From: JBBQHM01 sp038323965
GTDB taxonomy: Bacteria; Verrucomicrobiota; Verrucomicrobiia; Chthoniobacterales; UBA10450
Length of the DNA stretch: 64,000 bases
Direction: 5' to 3'
Assembly (NCBI GenBank): GCA_038323965.1
Contig: JBBQHM010000002.1
Location: forward strand, 1-64,000
Of the stretch, positions 54,563-61,138 are shown one piece after another. Every line of letters starts with the position of its first letter. Within the stretch, counting starts at the first letter, position 1. Position numbers and translations under genes: made by a program. The notes below the pieces were generated by a model. That model saw nothing but the letters and a program-made list of their open reading frames with translations, was not told where the DNA came from and made no database searches.

Positions 54563-54579
54563 TGCGTTCCAAGCGTCAA
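54551..54579 (-). promoter_or_regulatory. Sigma70-like promoter of the dcw operon
   Basis: Minus strand TTGACG (-35, 54579-54574) is followed by a 17-nt spacer and TTTAAA (-10, 54556-54551). The -10 box lies between two MraZ boxes, so binding would block polymerase. Confidence 0.75.
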
Positions 54580-54629
54580 TAGTATTTGCGGCTTCTTTGC
54601 AGGAACTTTCGCGGGGCTTAAAGTCGGGC

Positions 54630-55085
54630 GTGCCACGTCTGCCCATATTGCTCGTTCTCCTCGTTATCCCGATTGTCGTTTTTGGTCAGGACAATCCCGG
54701 CACGGTGAACGTCCGCGTGACCGTCGCTCAGAACGCCGACGGATCCCGTAGCACCTACGAATTCAACGACGCAAATCACACCGCAGTCGCTACCACCAAA
54801 GATAAAGAGGGAAATTTGCGGGAGAAAATCCGTTATATGCTCGACGCCGCCGGCCATTTCCAAAGCGGCGAGATCATGGGGCCGGGCGAAAAATTTCGTT
54901 ACAAATCTCTCTATAAGTACAATGTGGCCGGCAAAATGATCGAGGAAGCGCACCTGACGCGCGAGGATGTTCTAATCAATAAGATCGCCTTTCACTACGA
55001 CGCGGCTGGCCGGCAGACTGGTTACGCGGTGTTCGATGCGAACGGCAAATTGCTCGGACAAACATCGCCGGCCCGCGGCAGGTAA
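54630..55085 (+). CDS. Small secreted protein of unknown function
   Basis: About 151 residues starting at GTG 54630 (a TTG at 54597 would add 11 residues). The N-terminus PRLPILLVLLVIPIVVFGQ is a signal peptide. The rest repeats a beta-hairpin motif: REKIRYMLDAAGHFQSGE, KYNVAGKMIEEAHLTR and HYDAAGRQTGYAVFDANGKLLG, reminiscent of RHS/YD-like or MORN-like turns. The function is unknown. It diverges from mraZ, with the operon promoter between them. Confidence 0.6.
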   Translation: MPRLPILLVLLVIPIVVFGQDNPGTVNVRVTVAQNADGSRSTYEFNDANHTAVATTKDKEGNLREKIRYMLDAAGHFQSGEIMGPGEKFRYKSLYKYNVAGKMIEEAHLTREDVLINKIAFHYDAAGRQTGYAVFDANGKLLGQTSPARGR

Positions 55086-55097
55086 CACGCCGCCCCG

Positions 55098-55194
55098 AGG
55101 TCATCCCGAGCGAAGTCGAGGGACCCGTGGCGTCCATCACGTTGCAATTCCACGGGGTCCCTCCACTCCGCTGGCGTTCCGGTCGGGATGACCT
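55098..55194. repeat. Palindromic intergenic repeat, copy 5
   Basis: The arms AGGTCATCCCGAGCGAAG and CCGGTCGGGATGACCT close an inverted repeat with inner GAGGGACCCGTGG and CCACGGGGTCCCTCC. It lies between the small secreted protein gene and exbB. Confidence 0.9.
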
Positions 55195-55244
55195 GTTGGC
55201 AGGTAGGCTTGCCACTCGCGGGAAAGAGGTCTAGAACATTTCCG

Positions 55245-55907
55245 ATGCTGGACTTTATTCAGAAGGGCGGGCTCCTCATGTGGCCGCTTCTTTTCTGCAG
55301 CATCGTCGCAATTGGTGTCTTCCTGGAGAGGCTGTTTTATTTCCATCGCGCCAGCATTCACGTCGCGGAGTTCCTTAAAGGATTGGCGAATCTGCTGAAG
55401 CGCAGGAATTTTGCGGAAGCGTTGCACGAGTCGGCTGGAACTCCCGGCCCGATCGCGCGCGTCATCCACGCTGCGATCATCCGGCATGATGAGCCACGCG
55501 ACGAACTGCGCGAGATCGTGCGCGAAGCGGGCCAGTTGGAAGTTCCGAAGCTGGAACGCTTTCTCGGTGTCCTCGCGACCATCGCCTATCTCGCTCCCCT
55601 GCTCGGGCTGCTCGGCACTGTCGCCGGCATGCTCGATGCCTTCAGCACCCTTTCAGCTAACGGGGGTTATGCAACCGTCACCGAGCTCTCGGGCGGAATC
55701 TACAAAAGCCTGCTCACCACCGCGGCCGGCCTCGTCGTCGCCACGCCTACCTTCGTGGCCTACAGTTACCTTTCATCGCGCGTCAATGCGATGATGCACG
55801 ACATGGAGCGCGCCGGCATCGAGGTGGTGCACATGCTGACCGATGTCGAACCGCAGGCCGGCATCATCAGCTTCCAGTCGTCGCCGGATGTGCGACGCGA
55901 ACGCTAA
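55245..55907 (+). CDS. exbB: ExbB/TolQ/MotA-type proton channel protein
   Basis: The 220-residue protein has three membrane helices. The conserved LGLLGTVAGMLDAFSTL and TAAGLVVATPTFVAYSYL supply the proton-path Thr/Gly residues of the TolQ/ExbB family. It forms a pentamer in the inner membrane that powers ExbD and TonB. ATG 55245 is chosen over an upstream in-frame start that overlaps a repeat. The ExbD gene follows after 12 nt. Confidence 0.93.
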   Translation: MLDFIQKGGLLMWPLLFCSIVAIGVFLERLFYFHRASIHVAEFLKGLANLLKRRNFAEALHESAGTPGPIARVIHAAIIRHDEPRDELREIVREAGQLEVPKLERFLGVLATIAYLAPLLGLLGTVAGMLDAFSTLSANGGYATVTELSGGIYKSLLTTAAGLVVATPTFVAYSYLSSRVNAMMHDMERAGIEVVHMLTDVEPQAGIISFQSSPDVRRER

Positions 55908-55919
55908 GCAGCCGCCGCG

Positions 55920-56324
55920 ATGCGTCTCGTTCGCACGAAGGAATTTCACTTCGGGTGGATCTGCATTTTTCCGCTCGTCGGCGTCCTTTTTCTCCTGATC
56001 TTCTTTATTCTGCTCGGTTCGAATTTCGTGCTGCAACCCGGAATTGCAGTGACGGTTCCGGCTTCGCGTTTCACCCTCCCTCCGCAGGCGCGCCAACAAG
56101 TCATCAGCATCACCGGCGGGGGCTCGCCCGCGATTTATTTCCGCGACCAGCGCACGACTTTCGAGCAACTCGGGCCCTTGCTCGACGCTGCGCATCGCGA
56201 AGGTCGCTCCATTATTGTGAAGGCTGACCGTTATACTCCGTACGAAACTGTGGTGGCGGTGACCAATGCCGCGCTGGAACACGGCATCACTTCCGTGGCG
56301 CTCGCGACCACGGCGCCAAAATGA
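55920..56324 (+). CDS. exbD: ExbD/TolR-like protein
   Basis: The 134-residue protein has one membrane helix (about 15-36) and a small periplasmic domain with IYFRDQRTTFEQLGPLL and IIVKADRYTPYETVVAVTNAA, the TolR/ExbD fold. The proton-binding Asp normally in the helix is not seen: FPLVGVLFLLIFFILLGSNF has no acidic residue. That is odd and bears checking. It overlaps the TonB-like gene by 4 nt. Confidence 0.88.
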   Translation: MRLVRTKEFHFGWICIFPLVGVLFLLIFFILLGSNFVLQPGIAVTVPASRFTLPPQARQQVISITGGGSPAIYFRDQRTTFEQLGPLLDAAHREGRSIIVKADRYTPYETVVAVTNAALEHGITSVALATTAPK

Positions 56325-57091
56325 GCACCGCTGTCGGCGAGGCCGACTCGCCCCTGATTTTCAACTGGGGTCCGCCGCGTCCACGTAAGCGCGCACTTGC
56401 CACCTTTCTGCTTCTCTCTGCCCTGGCTCACGCTTTCTGCTTTTACCTTTTCCAGATCGTTTACCCGCCCACCGTTGCGCTGCTGCCACCGGGTGGCCGT
56501 GCGACTCTGCTCTCACCTGCTACGGAAGAGGGACGTGCGCTTCTGCGCTGGATCGAATCGGAAGATCCCGCACTGACATTGACCACGATGCGGCCGCCGG
56601 ATTCCAAGGTCTATGCCTTACCGAAGATCCAGCACGTGCCGTCGTACGCGAATTGGTTACCGGCTCTACGGGACGCTCCCGATCCGATCGCGGACCGCAG
56701 TTTTGCCAGCGTCGCGCCCCCCGGTCCTGTGGTAACGCCGCGTCCCGCATTTGCGAACGCTCTTTCGGCGCACAAAACAGCCGTCAGGATTTCGGAGGAA
56801 ATTCAAAGCCGCGGAGATTTGCAGACACCGGAATTTCAATTCGAGACCTCCCTGCTCGGCGCACCGGAGAACGTAAGATTTCAGGTCGCAATCAATCGCT
56901 TTGGTGAAATCCGCTACTGCCTGCCGATGAATACATCGGGCGACGCCTCGCTGGATCGGCAGGCGCGAGATTTTCTCGCGCAAACCCGTTTCGCACCAGA
57001 TCCCAGCGCCTCCGATTTCGATACGTGGGCAGTCGCGACGGTCGACTGGGGCACCGACGTTAAGCGCACGCCCGCATCTCCCAGCCCGTGA
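56321..57091 (+). CDS. TonB-like energy-transducing protein
   Basis: The 256-residue protein has a cytoplasmic tail, one membrane helix (about 25-48) and a Pro-rich periplasmic stretch. The C-terminal domain (about 175-250) has VRFQVAINRFGEIRYCLP and a TonB-type ARDFLAQTRFAPDP. It would carry energy from ExbB/ExbD to outer-membrane receptors. No receptor gene is nearby. It overlaps exbD and the zinc-ribbon gene by 4 nt each, a single operon. Confidence 0.75.
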   Translation: MSTAVGEADSPLIFNWGPPRPRKRALATFLLLSALAHAFCFYLFQIVYPPTVALLPPGGRATLLSPATEEGRALLRWIESEDPALTLTTMRPPDSKVYALPKIQHVPSYANWLPALRDAPDPIADRSFASVAPPGPVVTPRPAFANALSAHKTAVRISEEIQSRGDLQTPEFQFETSLLGAPENVRFQVAINRFGEIRYCLPMNTSGDASLDRQARDFLAQTRFAPDPSASDFDTWAVATVDWGTDVKRTPASPSP

Positions 57092-57327
57092 TCCGCGTCA
57101 GCCTCTCGGCGCTGGTCACGATTTATTTGCTGCTTTTTCTTGCGGCAGTTTTTGTCCTCTGGTTAAGTAGCGAATGGAACCGGAGACGACGCGAACGCAA
57201 AGCCCTGCGCCACCGTCTCCGCTGTGTCCTCTGCGCCTTCGAGTTCGAGGATCGCACCGACGCTGCGCTGCCGCGCTGCCCGCGTTGCGGCAGCTTGAAC
57301 GAACGCTGGAGACCTAACAGGATTTAG
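57088..57327 (+). CDS. Small membrane protein with C-terminal zinc ribbon
   Basis: The 79-residue protein has one membrane helix (about 8-28) followed by a basic patch and a four-cysteine ribbon: CVLC (46, 49) and CPRC (64, 67), so it likely binds zinc in the cytoplasm. The start is GTG at 57088, overlapping the TonB-like stop (GTGA). Two bases separate it from the next gene. Its role in the TonB operon is unknown; it could be a regulator or assembly factor. Confidence 0.75.
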   Translation: MIRVSLSALVTIYLLLFLAAVFVLWLSSEWNRRRRERKALRHRLRCVLCAFEFEDRTDAALPRCPRCGSLNERWRPNRI

Positions 57328-57329
57328 AT

Positions 57330-58508
57330 ATGGGAATGTGGATTGGACGAAACCGCAAAGCGCGGGTGACCTACGGATTTGACGAAATCGCGCTTGTGCC
57401 TGGCCGCGTGACGATCAACCCAAACGAAGTCGACACCACGATCCGGCTGCCGCGAGGTGACGTCGAGCCGTTGACGTTAAAAATTCCGATCCTCGCCAGT
57501 GCGATGGATGGCGTCGTCGACGTCCGCTTCGCGATCGAGATGAACAGGCATGGTGGCCTTGCCGTGCTCAATCTCGAAGGTGTCCAGACGCGTTACAAAA
57601 ATCCCGAGGAAGTGCTTCAGAAAATCGTCGATGCGGATAAATCGGAAGTGACGGGTTTGCTGCAGAAAATTTACCTGGAACCGGTGCAGCCAGCACTCAT
57701 CACCGCGCGCATCCGGGAGATGAAGGAGAGCGGCGTGCTCGCCGCCGTAAGTTCCATCCCGCAGCGCGCGGAGGAATTCGGCCGCATCGCGCAGGAAGCA
57801 GGCGCGGACGTTTTCGTTATCCAAAGCACGGTCTCGACGGTGCGACACGTTTCCTCAGAGTATAAATCGCTCGAGCTCGCGAAGTTCTGCCGTGAGATGC
57901 GCATCCCCATCATCGTCGGCAACACCGTGGGCTACGACGTGACTCTGGAAATCATGGAATGCGGTCCCGCCGCCGTGCTCGTCGGCGTTGGCCCGGGCGC
58001 AGCCTGCACTTCGCGCGGAGTGCTCGGCCTCGGAGTTCCGCAGGTCACCGCCACGGTGGATTGCGCCGCCGCACGCGATGCCTATTACAAAAAAAGTGCG
58101 CGCTACGTTCCGATCATCACCGACGGCGGCATGAGCAAGGGCGGCGACGTTTGCAAGGCGCTCGCCTGCGGCGCCGACGCGGTCATGGTCGGCAGCGCAT
58201 TCGCCAAGGCCCATGAAGCGCCGGGTAAAGGTTACCACTGGGGAATGGCCACGCCGCACGCAAACCTCCCGCGCGGCACCCGCATCAAGGTCGGCGCCAC
58301 CGGTTCCCTGAAGCAGATTCTCTTCGGGCCGGCGGAAGTGGATGACGGCAGCCAGAATCTCGTCGGCGCCATCACCACCTGCATGGGCAACGTTGGCGCC
58401 AGTACCATCGCGGAGTTTCAACAGACCGAGATCATCATCGCCCCTTCCATCAAAACCGAAGGCACGCTTTTCCAGACCGTCCAGAGCGTCGGAATGGGCA
58501 CCCGGTAA
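57330..58508 (+). CDS. GuaB3-type IMP dehydrogenase-like enzyme
   Basis: The 392-residue protein has the IMPDH/GMP reductase barrel with no CBS domains. Key blocks are FDEIALVPGR (N-terminus), ASAMDGVVD (56-64), GPGAACTSRGVLGLGVPQ (221-238, active-site Cys226) and TDGGMSKGGDVCKALACGADAVMVGS. This pattern is GuaB3, also found in actinobacteria and cyanobacteria, and not the standard CBS-containing IMPDH. It would act in guanine nucleotide synthesis, converting IMP to XMP, or possibly another step. It is co-transcribed with the TonB-like operon. Confidence 0.88.
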   Translation: MGMWIGRNRKARVTYGFDEIALVPGRVTINPNEVDTTIRLPRGDVEPLTLKIPILASAMDGVVDVRFAIEMNRHGGLAVLNLEGVQTRYKNPEEVLQKIVDADKSEVTGLLQKIYLEPVQPALITARIREMKESGVLAAVSSIPQRAEEFGRIAQEAGADVFVIQSTVSTVRHVSSEYKSLELAKFCREMRIPIIVGNTVGYDVTLEIMECGPAAVLVGVGPGAACTSRGVLGLGVPQVTATVDCAAARDAYYKKSARYVPIITDGGMSKGGDVCKALACGADAVMVGSAFAKAHEAPGKGYHWGMATPHANLPRGTRIKVGATGSLKQILFGPAEVDDGSQNLVGAITTCMGNVGASTIAEFQQTEIIIAPSIKTEGTLFQTVQSVGMGTR

Positions 58509-58579
58509 TCTGAGGTCGATTCGTTGACCGTGCCCCGGGTCTCGGCAACCTTCCTGCCCGGCTCAGCGCCGATTTTTTC

Positions 58580-59824
58580 ATGAATGGCAGACGCGTTGTA
58601 ATTACAGGCCTCGGGGTCGTCACCCCGGTGGGGAACGACGTGCCTACCTTCTGGGACAACCTCAAGAATGGCGTGAGCGGGATCAGCCACATCGACGCGT
58701 TCGATGTCAGCGCCTTCGACTGCAAGATAGGCGGCCAGGTGCGCAACTTCGAGCCGAAGGATTTTTTCAAGAACGCGAAGGACGCACGACGCACGGACCG
58801 CTTCTGCCAGCTCGCGATGGCCGCTGCGAAGATGGCGATGCAAGACGCGGGCATCGACATGGCGCAGCTGCAACCGGAACGCGTCGGCGTCATCGTCAGC
58901 AGTGGCATTGGCGGACTGAAAACGCTGGAGGATCAGCACACCATTTTGCTCGGGAAAGGTCCGTCGCGCGTTTCGCCTTTCACCATCCCGATGTTGATCA
59001 GCAACATGGCGAGCGGCCTGATCTCGATGGAGTTCGGCGCGCGCGGCCCGAACCTGTGCATCGTGACGGCCTGCGCCACTTCAAACAACGCGATCGGGGA
59101 ATCCTGGCGCATTATTAAATTTGGGGACGCCGATGTATTCATCGCCGGCGGCTCTGAGGCGGCAATTATCCCGATCGGTCTCGCCGGGTTCAATTCCATG
59201 AAAGCGCTCAGCACGCGCAACGACGAACCGGCCCGCGCTTCACGGCCGTGGGACCGCGACCGCGACGGCTTTGTCATGAGCGAAGGCGCCGGCGTCCTCA
59301 TTGTGGAAGAGCTCGAACATGCCAAACGTCGCGGCGCAACGATCTACTGCGAGCTGGCCGGTTACGGACTCAGTTCCGATGCCTATCACATGACCGCGCC
59401 GCCGCCCGATGGCGAAGGGGCCACCCGCGCGATGCGCATGGCGCTCGATCATGCCGGAGTTATGCCCGACGACGTGGATTACGTGAACGCCCACGCCACT
59501 TCGACCGACATCGGCGACGTCTGCGAAACCATTGCGCTTAAAACTGTGTTCGGACAACGCGCCTACGAAGTCGCGATCAGTTCCACGAAATCGATGACCG
59601 GACATCTCCTTGGTGGAGCTGGCGCCGTGGAAATGGCGGCCTGCGCGCTCGCCATTCGCGATGGCGTGATTCCGCCCACGATCAATCTCGAGAATGCCGA
59701 CGAACGCTGCGATCTCGACTACACTCCGAACATCGCACGCGAGCGGAAAGTGGATGTAGCGATGAACAATTCGTTCGGCTTCGGCGGTCACAACGCCACG
59801 CTCGTGGCGAAGAGATTCGCGTAG
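58580..59824 (+). CDS. fabF: 3-oxoacyl-ACP synthase II (FabF)
   Basis: FabF extends fatty acyl chains by condensing malonyl-ACP with acyl-ACP. The 414-residue length is normal. The Cys-His-His triad is in TACATSNN (Cys165), NAHATSTD (His305) and TKSMTGHLLGG (His342, with Lys337). The N-terminus VVITGLGVVTPVGND fits. Neither fabD, fabG nor acpP is adjacent. It lies 71 bp after the GuaB3-like gene on the same strand. Confidence 0.97.
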   Translation: MNGRRVVITGLGVVTPVGNDVPTFWDNLKNGVSGISHIDAFDVSAFDCKIGGQVRNFEPKDFFKNAKDARRTDRFCQLAMAAAKMAMQDAGIDMAQLQPERVGVIVSSGIGGLKTLEDQHTILLGKGPSRVSPFTIPMLISNMASGLISMEFGARGPNLCIVTACATSNNAIGESWRIIKFGDADVFIAGGSEAAIIPIGLAGFNSMKALSTRNDEPARASRPWDRDRDGFVMSEGAGVLIVEELEHAKRRGATIYCELAGYGLSSDAYHMTAPPPDGEGATRAMRMALDHAGVMPDDVDYVNAHATSTDIGDVCETIALKTVFGQRAYEVAISSTKSMTGHLLGGAGAVEMAACALAIRDGVIPPTINLENADERCDLDYTPNIARERKVDVAMNNSFGFGGHNATLVAKRFA

Positions 59825-59844
59825 CCGAGCGTGTAAACACGCCA

Positions 59845-59982
59845 TCATCCCGAGCGAAGCCGAGAGCCTGCCCTGAGCGAGGCGAAGCCGAGTCGAACGG
59901 GGACCCCGTGGCGTAACAAGAAACGATGCTGCTCTTTGCGCTACGGAGTCCTTCGAATCCGCAGCGTTCCGCTCAGGATGAC
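59845..59982. repeat. Palindromic intergenic repeat, copy 6 (longest)
   Basis: TCATCCCGAGCGAAGCCGAG begins a 138-bp imperfect inverted repeat that ends CGTTCCGCTCAGGATGA. The left arm holds an extra internal segment (CCTGCCCTGAGCGAGGCGAAG). It separates convergent fabF and the roadblock gene; nothing else is in 59825-59993. Confidence 0.85.
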
Positions 59983-59993
59983 GACGTTACCTG

Positions 59994-60458
59994 CTACTCG
60001 GCGAAGGCCGGCATCTCGGAAACGTCAGAAGCGTCGAACTGAAAACCGATGTTGTTCAGATGCAGCGCCTTGAGCAATTCGGCGAGGCGTTGCGCCGTTC
60101 CGGCAGCATAAAAACGAACCAGCCCGACGGTGGTGCGCGAGCCGAACACGGTGATCATAATCGTGTCGTCATCGACTGAATTCATGAACATGTGATTGCC
60201 ATTCCCCTGGTGATAAAGCGCGTTGAATTCCACTTCGCCGATGCGGCGGGCCAGCTCGCGCGTGGCCGCGAAAGATCCCGCGGCCAGCGCTGCGATGATC
60301 GTCACATCCATCACGTTGATGTCGCCAAATTGCGAAATCACATTGCCGCCGCGATCGATCACGATCGTAAGTTCAGCTTCGGCCTTGGTCAGGAAATCGT
60401 TCAGCACGCCGTCGAGCGTTGCGACATCCTCGATCGTTAAAGAAGGAATTGCGTTCAC
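59994..60458 (-). CDS. Roadblock/LC7-domain protein (MglB-like)
   Basis: The 154-residue protein has the roadblock fold: LDGVLNDFLTKAEAELTIVIDRGGNVISQFG, then ALAAGSFAATRELARRIGE and LVRFYAAGTAQRLAELL. MglB-like roadblock proteins act as GTPase activators for MglA in bacterial polarity. The start is GTG at 60458, overlapping the GTPase stop by 4 nt (GTGA). Confidence 0.88.
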   Translation of the reverse strand: MNAIPSLTIEDVATLDGVLNDFLTKAEAELTIVIDRGGNVISQFGDINVMDVTIIAALAAGSFAATRELARRIGEVEFNALYHQGNGNHMFMNSVDDDTIMITVFGSRTTVGLVRFYAAGTAQRLAELLKALHLNNIGFQFDASDVSEMPAFAE

Positions 60459-61138
60459 GCGGTGGCGATCTGCGGCTGGCCGTTTCGTGTCTCGATCGGA
60501 ATTGCGACCGGCGCCTGTGAAGGCCCGGTGGCGGCTTTGGCCACGTCACTTTGCCGGCTGAATTTGTGCAGCAGGATTTGCGAGACCGCATTCAACGTCG
60601 CGAAAACATTTTGCCCCGTGCTTGAGACTACCTCGAAGCTCTGCGCGCGCTTCTTGCGATTGTTCATCACGTACTCGAGATAATTGACGGGCGCGACGTT
60701 CGGCAGGTCGCGCTTGTTGTATTGCAGGACGTACGGAACCTCGTCGATCGACATGTTCTGCTTGGCCAGATTTTCCTCGAGATTTTTAAAGCTCTCGACA
60801 TTCTCCTCCATCTTCTCCCACTGCGAATCGCCAACGAAGACAACGCCGTCAACGCTGCGCAACACAAGTTGCCGCGTCGCATTGTAAATGACCTGGCCCG
60901 GGACGGTGTAGAGCTGAAATTTTGTGACGAAGCCCTTGATCACGACCGCGTTCAACGGCAGAAAATCGAAGAACAGCGTCCGGTCCGCCGCCGTCGCCAG
61001 CGAAACAAGGTCGCCGCGATTTTGCGGGTTAATGCGCTGATGGATGTACCCGAGGTTCGTGGTCTTTCCGCAGAGCGCAGGACCGTAGTACACGATTTTG
61101 AACTGAATCTCGCGGCTCGCGTAATTAATGATCGACAT
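60455..61138 (-). CDS. mglA: MglA-like small GTPase
   Basis: The 227-residue protein has the P-loop GPALCGKT (19-26), switch-2 region TVPGQ (78-82), and NKRD (141-144). These match MglA, a Ras-like GTPase that sets cell polarity and localises pili or motility machinery. A 30-residue tail rich in Ser/Ala/Pro follows the last helix and is longer than usual. It overlaps the upstream scaffold gene by 14 nt and the roadblock gene by 4 nt. Confidence 0.92.
   Translation of the reverse strand: MSIINYASREIQFKIVYYGPALCGKTTNLGYIHQRINPQNRGDLVSLATAADRTLFFDFLPLNAVVIKGFVTKFQLYTVPGQVIYNATRQLVLRSVDGVVFVGDSQWEKMEENVESFKNLEENLAKQNMSIDEVPYVLQYNKRDLPNVAPVNYLEYVMNNRKKRAQSFEVVSSTGQNVFATLNAVSQILLHKFSRQSDVAKAATGPSQAPVAIPIETRNGQPQIATA

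Noticed and set aside
10540..59982. CRISPR array suggested by recurring short repeats
   Set aside because: Copies are kilobases apart, palindromic and lack regular spacers; no cas genes.
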